Assembly (NCBI RefSeq): GCF_023715725.1
Contig: NZ_JAMBOT010000006.1
Coordinates: 62,001 to 126,000, forward strand
DNA: 64,000 nt
Origin: Paenibacillus pasadenensis
GTDB lineage: Bacteria; Bacillota; Bacilli; Paenibacillales; Paenibacillaceae
Reading direction: 5' to 3'
In this document: piece by piece, positions 1 to 8,282 of the stretch
Numbering within the stretch: the first letter of the stretch is position 1
How the letters are laid out: each line of letters begins with the position of its first letter
Position numbers and translations under genes: made by a program
Notes under the pieces: model-generated
Database searches by the model: none
Told to the model about the DNA's origin: nothing
What the model saw: only the letters and a program-made list of their open reading frames with translations

Positions 1-1
1 G

Positions 2-373
2 CTGAAAATATCTTATGTATCGCAAGATACGGCGCATCTTAAGGGCAATCTGACCGATTATGCCCGGCAACACGGCATTGACGAAAGCCTGTTTAAAGCG
101 ATTTTGCGCAAGCTTGATTTTGCCCGCGTTCAATTCGAAAAAGACATGTCCGCTTTCAGCGGCGGCCAGAAGAAAAAAGTGCTCCTTGCCCACAGCCTAT
201 GCGAGCAGGCGCATCTGTATATTTGGGACGAACCGCTCAATTATATTGACGTCATCTCACGTATGCAAATCGAGGAGCTGCTGCTGGAGCATGCGCCAAC
301 CTTGCTGTTTGTAGAGCATGATCGGGAGTTTTGCCGTAACATTGCCACCAAAACGGTCGAGCTGCAGCACTGA
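2..373 (+). CDS. ABC-F family ATPase, C-terminal part
   Basis: Only the last 123 codons are in the window; the start lies upstream. The piece holds the second nucleotide-binding domain: signature FSGGQKKK, Walker B LYIWDEPLNYID and H-switch FVEHDREF. A Walker B of the form IWDEPLNYID with SGGQKKK is typical of the antibiotic-resistance branch (Lsa/Vga/Msr-like) of ABC-F proteins, which bind the ribosomal E site and displace drugs rather than transport. The resistance role is inferred from these motifs; a housekeeping ABC-F cannot be excluded without the N-terminal half. A hairpin terminator follows 15 bases after the stop. Confidence 0.85.
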   Translation: MKISYVSQDTAHLKGNLTDYARQHGIDESLFKAILRKLDFARVQFEKDMSAFSGGQKKKVLLAHSLCEQAHLYIWDEPLNYIDVISRMQIEELLLEHAPTLLFVEHDREFCRNIATKTVELQH

Positions 374-388
374 CAAAGGTTAGTTATT

Positions 389-420
389 GAAGCATCCAAC
401 AAGGATGCTTCTTTATTTTG
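389..420 (+). terminator. Rho-independent terminator after ABC-F gene
   Basis: Nine-base perfect stem (GAAGCATCC / GGATGCTTC), 5-base loop, followed by TTTATTTT. Confidence 0.8.
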
Positions 421-473
421 ACAATAGCCGGGTTGATATCATAGATAGATTCTGCTTTGTTGTGACTTGATAG

Positions 474-1154
474 CACGGGCTTGCCAACGGAACTTATAAT
501 CTGAGCGCGTGGGTGAAAAGCTCGGGCGGCCAGTCGCAGGCCAGAATGCGCGTGCTGAATTACGGCGGAGCGGAACAATATGCCGATATCCCGGCCGCTT
601 CAGGATGGACGCAGGTTACAATTAACAATGTGCACGTAACCAATGGAAAGGCGACAGTTGCCTTCTCATCCATTGCAGGAGCGAATCAATGGCTGCTGGT
701 GGATGACGTAAGCTTTAGCGATACGGCGCCGCTGCCTCCCGCTGAATACCAGCGTGAGCTTGAGGCTCAGCCGGTTTCCGTTTCCGCAGGAGATTCTCAA
801 ACGAACTATACGGATTCCGTAACAGGAGCGACTTTTAATGCGCTCAACGCCAATGCTGCGGGTGATTACGCCCAGTATACAATTAACGTTCCGCAGCCGG
901 GCACGTATGCGGTTTATGTGAAAAATCGGGTGGCTTCCAACAAGGGAATTTATCAGTTGTCTGTAAATGGAATTAATGTAGGCACGGCGGTGGACCAGTA
1001 CGCCGCTGCTTCTGGTTACACCGATAGCAGCCTTGGCAACGTAACAATCAGTGCGGCTGGCATTCAGACCTTCCGTTTCACCGTCACCGGCAAAAATGCG
1101 GCTTCCAGCAGCTACAGCCTCGGATTGGATAACCTCACTCTAATACAACAATAG
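474..1154 (+). pseudogene. 5'-truncated carbohydrate-binding exoprotein tail
   Basis: The open frame begins right after an in-frame TAG at 471 and has no signal peptide and no catalytic domain. The first about 75 residues (from NGTYNLSAWVKSSGGQ) look like a beta-sandwich carbohydrate-binding module of the kind found inside Paenibacillus glycosidases, ending with WLLVDDVSF. A linker and a second CBM35/golvesin-like beta module (GDYAQYTINVPQPGTYAVYV) follow, and the frame ends at a proper terminator. A GTG at 513 could technically start translation, but it would cut the first module and has no ribosome binding site. I read this as the surviving 3' end of a large secreted enzyme whose 5' part was deleted. 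Confidence 0.75.
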
Positions 1155-1164
1155 TTTTCTTCAG

Positions 1165-1199
1165 CAGCCGTCCCGCTCAGGACGGCTGTTCTTCTTTTG
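1165..1199 (+). terminator. Terminator of the truncated CBM gene
   Basis: Perfect 9-bp stem CAGCCGTCC / GGACGGCTG with 6-base loop, then TTCTTCTTTT. Confidence 0.8.
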
Positions 1200-1339
1200 T
1201 AAGCAGTCAGATAACGTAAGCTTGCTCCGCTTTCCTAAGATTTTAGACCATCAGCCGAAGATATGTGAAAAATCGCGCTTCCCGTAAAGCTACAATTAAC
1301 TTATCACCCAAGACATAGAAGAGAGAGGAGCTTTAACGG

Positions 1340-2242
1340 ATGCTTGCAACTAAAAACCTCCTGCGAAGATACGGAGTGATGTACGCTCTGCTGCTGCCAG
1401 GGTTGTTATACTTCGTCATTTTCAAATACGTGCCGATGATTTACATCGCCGCTGCCTTTAAAGACTACAACGTGCTTAAAGGATTATGGGAAAGTCCATG
1501 GATCGGCTGGCAAAACTTCAGAACCTTTTTTGACGGTGTATACGCCGGACAAATTCTTGGCAATACGCTGCTGATCTCGGCCTACAAGCTGATCTTCTCG
1601 TTCCCGGCGCCGATCATTCTAGCGTTAATGCTCAACTCGGTAACATCCAACGGCTTCAAACGAACGATTCAGACGCTTACTTACCTGCCGCACTTTTTGT
1701 CCTGGGTCGTCATTTACGGCCTGCTGGTCGCTTTCCTGGCGCCGGGATCAGGTCTGGTCAACCAACTGCTTAACACGTTCGGACTGGAACGGATTTCATT
1801 TTTGACCGAGTCGGATATGATTCGCTCGCTGATCGTCACGACGGACATTTGGCAGTCGGTCGGCTGGGGAGCCATCATCTACTTGGCCTCGCTGGCGGGA
1901 ATTGATCCGAGTCTGTACGAAGCGGCGAGAGTTGACGGAGCCCCCCGCTGGAGACAGCTGTGGCATATTACGCTGCCAGGCATCCGCAACGTCATCATCC
2001 TTATGCTGGTGCTTCGCCTTAGCGCCATTTTGGACGTCGGCTTTGACCAAATCTTCATCATGTTAAATCCGCTCAATCAGGAAAATGCCGACGTCATTGA
2101 AACCTGGGTATATCGGGTCGGCATGCAGGAAGGGCGAATCGGGCTCGCAACGGCGGTTGGGCTGTTCAAATCAATTATCGGATTTGTGCTTGTCCTCGGC
2201 GCCAACAAAATCGCCAAAAAATTCGACGGACAAATCTGGTAG
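1340..2242 (+). CDS. Carbohydrate ABC transporter permease, LplB family
   Basis: A 300-residue inner-membrane permease of the LplB/aldouronate type (MalF-like partner). It opens with the characteristic RYGVMYALLLPGLLYFVIFKY stretch, has about six membrane segments, and carries the EAA loop that docks on the ATPase (YEAARVDGAPRWRQLW, near residue 193). The start ATG follows GAGAGGAGC at good spacing. It is the first gene of the six-gene uptake and cleavage locus, 18 bases before the second permease. No ATPase is encoded here; such systems normally use a shared MsmX-type ATPase encoded elsewhere (family knowledge). The sugar is not readable from the permease; the downstream GH106-like enzyme hints at a rhamnose-containing oligosaccharide. 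Confidence 0.93.
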   Translation: MLATKNLLRRYGVMYALLLPGLLYFVIFKYVPMIYIAAAFKDYNVLKGLWESPWIGWQNFRTFFDGVYAGQILGNTLLISAYKLIFSFPAPIILALMLNSVTSNGFKRTIQTLTYLPHFLSWVVIYGLLVAFLAPGSGLVNQLLNTFGLERISFLTESDMIRSLIVTTDIWQSVGWGAIIYLASLAGIDPSLYEAARVDGAPRWRQLWHITLPGIRNVIILMLVLRLSAILDVGFDQIFIMLNPLNQENADVIETWVYRVGMQEGRIGLATAVGLFKSIIGFVLVLGANKIAKKFDGQIW

Positions 2243-2260
2243 AAAGGAGAGTCCAACCAT

Positions 2261-3133
2261 ATGGAGCAAGTTACAATTTGGAGCCGGCTAGGAAAAGGAC
2301 TTAATTATACCCTTCTGTCCCTGCTCGCCGCGTCCTGCGTTATTCCGTTCCTCTATGTCATCAGCGTGTCGCTTACGCCAATTGCGGAAGTCATCAAGAA
2401 GGATGGGCTTGTCCTCATTCCATCAACGATTACTTGGACGGCTTATGAGGAAATCATGCAAGGAGGACGGCTGTTCGACGCTTACCAGGTCACCATTTTC
2501 CGGGTTGTCGTAGGCACGCTACTCAACATGCTGTTCACCGTCATGATGGCGCTGCCGCTTTCCCGCAAAGCGCTGCCAGGCCGAAGCGGAATTCTGATGT
2601 TCATCGTATTCACGATGCTGTTCAACGGAGGAATGATTCCAAGCTATTTGATCGTTAAAGAGGTCGGCCTGCTTAACTCCGAATGGGCGCTTATCATTCC
2701 CGGTCTAGTTAACGCCTTTTATCTGATGATTGTCAAAAGCTTTTTCGAGCAGCTGCCTGAAGCTATTGACGAGGCGGCGCGTATCGATGGAGCCGGTGAA
2801 ATCTCCATTCTTTTCCGTATTATTTTGCCGCTGTCCATGCCGGTCATCGCTACAATTGGACTTTTCTATGCAGTCTGGCACTGGAACAGCTACTTCGACG
2901 CTTTGCTGTACATTAACAGTCCGGAAAATCAGCCGGTTCAGCTGTTCCTGCGGCAAATTCTGCTCGCATCCGTTGCTATTAGCGGGGATGCCGCCGAAGC
3001 GGCCAACGCCGTGAATCCTGTGTCGGTGCAGATGGCTTCGGTTGTTGTGACGACACTTCCGATCGTTGCCGTTTATCCGTTCATTCAGAAACATTTTACA
3101 AAAGGCGTACTTGTTGGCTCGGTTAAGGGCTAG
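2261..3133 (+). CDS. Carbohydrate ABC transporter permease, YtcP/AraQ-like
   Basis: A 290-residue second permease (MalG-like partner) with about six membrane segments. It has the typical sequence for LplC/YtcP: FNGGMIPSYLIVKEVGLL and the EAA loop DEAARIDGAGEISILFR near residue 170, ending HFTKGVLVGSVKG, the usual C terminus of this subfamily. AAAGGAGAG precedes the ATG. It pairs with the upstream LplB-like permease and the downstream lipoprotein to form one importer. Confidence 0.93.
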   Translation: MEQVTIWSRLGKGLNYTLLSLLAASCVIPFLYVISVSLTPIAEVIKKDGLVLIPSTITWTAYEEIMQGGRLFDAYQVTIFRVVVGTLLNMLFTVMMALPLSRKALPGRSGILMFIVFTMLFNGGMIPSYLIVKEVGLLNSEWALIIPGLVNAFYLMIVKSFFEQLPEAIDEAARIDGAGEISILFRIILPLSMPVIATIGLFYAVWHWNSYFDALLYINSPENQPVQLFLRQILLASVAISGDAAEAANAVNPVSVQMASVVVTTLPIVAVYPFIQKHFTKGVLVGSVKG

Positions 3134-3219
3134 TCTGCTACTAATTATATCCGGTATCTGGAGTTCAACTCTTGATATATATTGCATGCTACAATATAAC
3201 AAAAGGGAGAGGTTACTAC

Positions 3220-4818
3220 ATGAGAAAGACATCCTATGCCAGCTTGCTGCTCAGTCTGGCGGTTCTGTCCGGCATCGTTGCTGGCTGCAGCGGCAATGGC
3301 AACAGCGGCGCCAACAATTCGGAGCCGGCGGCATCCGGACAACCTCAGACGGGCGAGCAAACAGACAAAAAAATCAAGCTCAGCTTTTATAACACGATCG
3401 GTTACCGCCAAACGACGCCAATGCCGGCGCTGGAGCAGGACCCGATTCGCCAGATGATCGAAAAAGACAATAATATTGATTTGGAGATGACGCTTGGCGG
3501 AGAGAACTGGAAGGACAAGCTCAATCTGCTGATTACGTCCAGCCAAATTCCCGATATTATTACGTTCCCGGACCGGGCGTCCGCGGTCAAGTATTACGAT
3601 CAAGGGCTGCTGGCCGATTTGGACGAGGTGCTGGCGCAATATCCGGAGCTGACCGCTTCCTTCGAGCCGAGCCGTCTGGAACCGATGATATACAAAGGAA
3701 AAACAATTGGTATTCCGGCATCGGAAGGTGTCGGCGGCGTAAACGGCTGGTGGATCAACAACAGTTGGCTGCAAGCGCTGAAGCTGTCTGAGCCAACGAA
3801 TCCGCAAGAGCTGCTGGAAGTTATGAAAGCCTTTACGTTTAACGATCCCGACGGCAACGGCAAAAATGATACGTACGGATTTGTGGCAATGCTGCCGAAA
3901 GACGGAAGCCTTGGCTACAGCACGGCCGGCCCTAAAGGGTTCCAGCAAATATTCTGGATGTTCGGGGTGCAGCCTAACTTTGTCGACATGAAGGACGGCA
4001 AAGTCGTCGTTTACAACACGGATCCCAAAACCAAAGAGGCACTGCAGTTCATTAAGGACATGATTGACGCCAAAGTTGTTGACCCGGACTGGGTTACCAT
4101 TGACGACGGACTGAAGCTTGACAACAAAATGTACCAAGGCAAAGTCGGCATCATGGTCGCAGACTGGCGCCGGATGGAGCCTGCCGATCAGCAGAAGATG
4201 AAAGATACGGGCGGAAGCACGCCGGACTGGAAACAAATCGCGCCTCCAAAAGGACCGCACGGCGACCAATTATTAGACACGCAGGTATTCCAGCAATCGC
4301 TGCTTGGTCTTTCCAAGGAAGTTCTGAAGGATGCTGACAAAACGAAACGGGCGATGGAATTCATCGAGTATCTGTACACAAGCAAAGAGGCTTATCCTTA
4401 CCTTGCTTACGGCATCAAGGATAAAACCTTTACCGAGGCAGACGGAAAACCAAAGCTGATTGACAAATCTTCTTACAATGAGAAGGAAGTGGAATGGCGT
4501 TATAATTATGCGTTTGTCCGCAAAGCCAATGACAGCGTATATTTTGACTTCAAAAACCCGACCGTTACGAATGCCAACCATGAGCTTAACATGAGCTATT
4601 TGAAAGAAAATAACATCAACCCGCGCATCGTGGATACGGACCCAATGGCTCAAGACCGCCTCAAGTACGTCAACGAAATGATGCTGAAGTTTGTAACGGG
4701 CAAAGAGCCGCTCAGCAACTGGGATGCTTACGTAAAAACGCTGCAGGACAAGTTCAAGCAGGCTGACGCCATTGCCGTTTATGAGCAGCAGCTGAAGGAT
4801 GACGGAGTTTTAAAATAA
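3220..4818 (+). CDS. Sugar ABC transporter substrate-binding lipoprotein
   Basis: A 532-residue extracellular solute-binding protein of the LplA/family-1 type. The N terminus is a lipoprotein signal: charged start, hydrophobic stretch, lipobox VAGC with the acylated Cys at residue 23, then a Ser/Asn/Gly-rich linker. The body has the usual features (NLLITSSQIPDIITF; DPDGNGKNDTYGF, a Ca-binding-like loop common in this family). I chose ATG 3220 because AAAGGGAGAGG lies just upstream and the signal peptide starts there; an in-frame ATG at 3172 has no such site. It delivers the sugar to the two upstream-encoded permeases. Confidence 0.93.
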   Translation: MRKTSYASLLLSLAVLSGIVAGCSGNGNSGANNSEPAASGQPQTGEQTDKKIKLSFYNTIGYRQTTPMPALEQDPIRQMIEKDNNIDLEMTLGGENWKDKLNLLITSSQIPDIITFPDRASAVKYYDQGLLADLDEVLAQYPELTASFEPSRLEPMIYKGKTIGIPASEGVGGVNGWWINNSWLQALKLSEPTNPQELLEVMKAFTFNDPDGNGKNDTYGFVAMLPKDGSLGYSTAGPKGFQQIFWMFGVQPNFVDMKDGKVVVYNTDPKTKEALQFIKDMIDAKVVDPDWVTIDDGLKLDNKMYQGKVGIMVADWRRMEPADQQKMKDTGGSTPDWKQIAPPKGPHGDQLLDTQVFQQSLLGLSKEVLKDADKTKRAMEFIEYLYTSKEAYPYLAYGIKDKTFTEADGKPKLIDKSSYNEKEVEWRYNYAFVRKANDSVYFDFKNPTVTNANHELNMSYLKENNINPRIVDTDPMAQDRLKYVNEMMLKFVTGKEPLSNWDAYVKTLQDKFKQADAIAVYEQQLKDDGVLK

Positions 4819-4828
4819 GCAAAAAATG

Positions 4829-4862
4829 GGAGAAGGGGAGCTTTAGCCTCTTCTTTTCCCTG
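4829..4862 (+). terminator. Imperfect hairpin between binding protein and kinase
   Basis: GGGAGAAGGGGAGC pairs imperfectly (with G-U pairs) with GCCTCTTCTTTTCCC. It may be a partial terminator that keeps binding-protein mRNA above kinase mRNA, as is common in such operons. Confidence 0.4.
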
Positions 4863-4887
4863 TTTCTATGAAAGGAGAAGTAGTCCC

Positions 4888-6651
4888 GTGAAAGAGCGCA
4901 TCCGGCATTGGTTTCATGGCATCTCGTTCCGGCTGTTTCTCGTTTGTTTTGTGTTTGTATTAAGCTCCGAAGCGATAATCAGCGTATTGTCATACCGTTA
5001 TATAGAAAAAGAGATTACGACAAGCCAGCTGGATCAGGCGCGTCAGATGTTAAAAAAAGAAGAGGAGTACATCGACCTTTATTTTTTGCTGGTGCAAAAT
5101 ACGATTGCCCAGCTTTCGTCATCGTCAGCTTCTTGGCGCAATGATCTCGATGCCGCGCAGGCTGCGCTGGAGAGCGCCTACGGGGAGAACTCCGTTATGC
5201 TTTCGGACGTGTATCTGATCCGCGATGACTTATCTATACTTGGCGGCAATACCGTCACAAAAATCATGAACGATGCCAGAGAAGACCGCAGGCCGCTCTA
5301 TGAACTCGCCTACAGCAACTCTTACGGTTCAGTTAGTGTCAGTGAGCCCTATACCAGCTTTTTCTCGGGCTGGACGGTGACGTTCGTCAGAGCTATTTCG
5401 GTGCTTGGCGAGCCTATGGCAATTGCAGTCGATCTGAACTTGACCGCGCTGCAAGAGAGGCTCAAGCGCATCGGCGGCAGTAAATCCGATCTTCAGCTGG
5501 GCATTATGGATCGCGAGGGGCGGGTTATTCTGGAGCCGTCCGGAAGCCGTCTGTTCAAAGTGAACGATCACCGGCTGAGCTTTGACGGCCGGGACGGGCG
5601 CGAGCTGGTCGAAGCGAAGGACGATGTTTTTGAGGAGCGGATTGAAGGTACAACCGTGACGATTATGAAGAACATCAATCCGCGTACAAAATGGATTATT
5701 TTTGCGCTATATGACGGTACCGGGCTGCAAACCTCGCTAAACCGGCTGGAAACGTTTTTTGCCGGACTGCTGCTGCTCGGATTTGTGCTCAGTATCATTA
5801 CGGCTGCGCTCGTCGCCCGGATGATCCGCACTCCAGTTAATTATCTGATCCGCAAAATCAGTCTCGTTCAGCAGGGGGATTTAAACGTTATCATATCAGG
5901 CTCCCGTAAAGACGAGTTCGGTAAGCTGGCGCTGACGTTTGACGAAATGCTGGGGCAGATTCGCACGCTGATTGAGCATGTGAATGTAGGCGAGCGAAAA
6001 AAGAAAGAGATGGAGATTCAAGTGCTTCAATCGCAAATTAATCCGCATTTTCTGTACAATACGCTCGGTTCAATTAGCAATGTCGTCGCTTTCGGAAGAT
6101 ATCACGAGGTAGACAATATTATTGAGGCGTTAATTTCCATTTTGGAGTACGGCATTACGGATTTTTCCGACCGGGTCAGCTTGGAGCAGGAGCTGCGCAA
6201 CGTGCGTGACTATGTATATATCCAGACCATTCGTTACGACTGCCAGTTTGATCTGATGGAAGACATCGACCCTGTGATGCGTGAGCTCCCGGTGCTGCGC
6301 ATGGCGCTGCAGCCCATCGTGGAGAACAGTATTTTTCACGGATATGCAGGCGGCAGAAAATCAGGCTCAATCCGCATTACGGCTCAGCGCCGCGGCGGCA
6401 AGCTGGAAATTGCGGTTGCGGATTCCGGAGCGGGCATGTCAGAGGAGCAAGCCTCCAAGCTGCTCGAGCCGGGACCGGCCGAGAACAATTGGGATAGACG
6501 TAAACGAATCGGCCTGTATAATATTCATCAGCGTATTCGGCTCAACTACGGCGAAGCTTACGGACTAAGCATCCGCAGCGAGCCGGGACGGGGAACAACG
6601 GTAACACTTGCGTTTCCGGACGAGCCAGCACAGGAGGGCGGCAGCCGATGA
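4888..6651 (+). CDS. YesM-type sensor histidine kinase
   Basis: A 587-residue membrane kinase. Membrane segment about 14-34, extracytoplasmic sensor about 35-285, second segment about 288-310, then HAMP (LVARMIRTPVNYLIRKI), the LytS-like phosphoacceptor region (QSQINPHFLYNTL, His387) and an HATPase domain with NSIFHG N box and DSGAGM G1 box. The GTG start follows AAAGGAGAAG. It overlaps the next gene by four bases (ATGA), so kinase and regulator are translationally coupled. In this family the kinase senses an oligosaccharide, sometimes through the binding protein, and activates the adjacent transporter genes; the specific ligand is not visible. Confidence 0.93.
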   Translation: MKERIRHWFHGISFRLFLVCFVFVLSSEAIISVLSYRYIEKEITTSQLDQARQMLKKEEEYIDLYFLLVQNTIAQLSSSSASWRNDLDAAQAALESAYGENSVMLSDVYLIRDDLSILGGNTVTKIMNDAREDRRPLYELAYSNSYGSVSVSEPYTSFFSGWTVTFVRAISVLGEPMAIAVDLNLTALQERLKRIGGSKSDLQLGIMDREGRVILEPSGSRLFKVNDHRLSFDGRDGRELVEAKDDVFEERIEGTTVTIMKNINPRTKWIIFALYDGTGLQTSLNRLETFFAGLLLLGFVLSIITAALVARMIRTPVNYLIRKISLVQQGDLNVIISGSRKDEFGKLALTFDEMLGQIRTLIEHVNVGERKKKEMEIQVLQSQINPHFLYNTLGSISNVVAFGRYHEVDNIIEALISILEYGITDFSDRVSLEQELRNVRDYVYIQTIRYDCQFDLMEDIDPVMRELPVLRMALQPIVENSIFHGYAGGRKSGSIRITAQRRGGKLEIAVADSGAGMSEEQASKLLEPGPAENNWDRRKRIGLYNIHQRIRLNYGEAYGLSIRSEPGRGTTVTLAFPDEPAQEGGSR

Positions 6652-8240
6652 GAGAAATGACTTGCCTGATTGTTGATGACGAGCCGCCGATGGTTTATCG
6701 GCTGCAGCGGTATTTTGAGCGTTGGGCGAATAAACAGCTGCCATTCCGGCTTGTCGGTCATGCCTTCTCCGGGGATGAGGCGCTGGAAAAAGCCGCTCAG
6801 CTGAAGCCGGATCTTATATTAACCGATATCGTCATGCCGGGCATGGACGGGATTGAGCTGATTCGTGAGCTTCGCGAACGCATGCCGCGTATTGAAATAT
6901 TGATACTAAGCGCGTATTCCGACTTCGCAACAGCCCGGCAAGCAATTACGATGGGCGTGTTTGAATATTTGGTCAAAGTACCGCTCCGTGAGGAGGATGT
7001 GCTCTCTGCCCTGTCCAAAGCGAGGGACAACATTACCGCCCGCGAGGAAAAGGAATCCAAGCTGCTGAGCTTAAGCGGGTCGGTTAAGGAAAATAAATAT
7101 CGTCTGCGCAAACATCTGCTGGAGGAGCTGCTGAACGGGGAGATCTCGACCGCAGCGATGGCTCGGCGCAGCGCGGAGCTTGCTCCCGGCTTCGACCCCC
7201 GTCTCTTTGCGGGGTTCACCATACGTTTTGATGATTATGAGGCTTTTAGTGCGGAATTTTCGCCTTCGGACCGCAACAAGCTCAAATATGCCATGTGCAA
7301 TATTGTGGAGGAAGTGCTGCATGAGCACGGTGGCTGCTTCTCTTGTGAGCTGCAGCCGAATGTAATTGCGGCCTATGCCTGTCTGCCGGCCCTCAGCGAA
7401 CAGGCGTTTGACCGGAGCTGCCACGAGCTTGGGACAAAATTGGTTGAAGCGATTAAGATGTATTTGCGAATATCGGTATCCGTCGGAATCAGCCGTGCCA
7501 GCAGCGGCTGGAATCAGGCTCCTGCCGCATTTAAAGAGGCGGAAAACGCATTGACGGACACTTTTTACACCGGATTTGGCACGGTTATTACGCCAAGCCG
7601 CAGGCTGATGTATACCGAAAGCGATTGGAAGGACTTGACGGAACGGTTTGAGCGGACGCTGGAGCGCATAAGCGCCAAAACGGCTCGGGAAGCGCTCGCC
7701 CCGCTTTTGCCGCTGCTGAACGACTATCGGGCGAATCCCGCGCGGCTTATTGGCTATATGGAGAGCTGGTGCTCCAGACTGCGGCAGCGGCTGCTGCCGG
7801 CGGACAGAGAAACGCTTGAGGAAGCCAAGGTCACATTTGCCGGCTGCATGCGGCTGCATCAGTTCATTGAGCGGCTGCGCCTGTTCTGGCAACAGGTAGA
7901 AACGGCTGCGGAAGGAAGCGGCCTGCGGCCCGAAATGGTTAAAGCAATGCGATATGTCGAAGATCATCTGAAGGAATCGATCTCGCTCCGCGTCGTAGCG
8001 GAACATATTCATTTGAACCCGTCCTATGTCAGCGAGCTGTTCAAAAAGGAGTTGGGCATTAATTTCACGGATTATGTTTCCAAACGAAGAATTGAACGAG
8101 CCATTGAGCTGCTGCGTAAACGAAATTACTCCAACCTGGAGCTTGCCGAAGCGGTAGGCGTGTATAATGAAAAGTACTTTTGCACCTTATTCAAAAAAAT
8201 TACCGGAACCTCACCGCAAAAGTTTTTTGCCGACAACTGA
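6648..8240 (+). CDS. YesN-type response regulator with AraC DNA-binding domain
   Basis: A 530-residue regulator. N-terminal receiver with LIVDDE, phosphoacceptor Asp60 in LTDIVMPGMDG and Lys near residue 107 (EYLVKVPL); a long middle region about 150-420 of the YesN kind; and a C-terminal double helix-turn-helix AraC domain (LKESISLRVVAEHIHLNPSYVSELFKK; FTDYVSKRRIERAIELL). Usual length for YesN relatives. Its start overlaps the kinase stop. Likely activates the 1340-11435 locus in response to the cognate kinase; this target is inferred from gene order. Confidence 0.93.
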   Translation: MREMTCLIVDDEPPMVYRLQRYFERWANKQLPFRLVGHAFSGDEALEKAAQLKPDLILTDIVMPGMDGIELIRELRERMPRIEILILSAYSDFATARQAITMGVFEYLVKVPLREEDVLSALSKARDNITAREEKESKLLSLSGSVKENKYRLRKHLLEELLNGEISTAAMARRSAELAPGFDPRLFAGFTIRFDDYEAFSAEFSPSDRNKLKYAMCNIVEEVLHEHGGCFSCELQPNVIAAYACLPALSEQAFDRSCHELGTKLVEAIKMYLRISVSVGISRASSGWNQAPAAFKEAENALTDTFYTGFGTVITPSRRLMYTESDWKDLTERFERTLERISAKTAREALAPLLPLLNDYRANPARLIGYMESWCSRLRQRLLPADRETLEEAKVTFAGCMRLHQFIERLRLFWQQVETAAEGSGLRPEMVKAMRYVEDHLKESISLRVVAEHIHLNPSYVSELFKKELGINFTDYVSKRRIERAIELLRKRNYSNLELAEAVGVYNEKYFCTLFKKITGTSPQKFFADN

Positions 8241-8282
8241 GAAAATCATACAGATTGCATGAGGATAAGGAGACCATCGTAC

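Noticed and set aside
3145..4269. 374-codon open frame on the minus strand
   Set aside because: It lies opposite the solute-binding lipoprotein gene, has low-complexity Arg/His/Gln-rich translation and no RBS. A shadow of codon bias.
7071..8012. 313-codon minus-strand frame
   Set aside because: Opposite the YesN-type regulator, no start signal and no recognisable domain.
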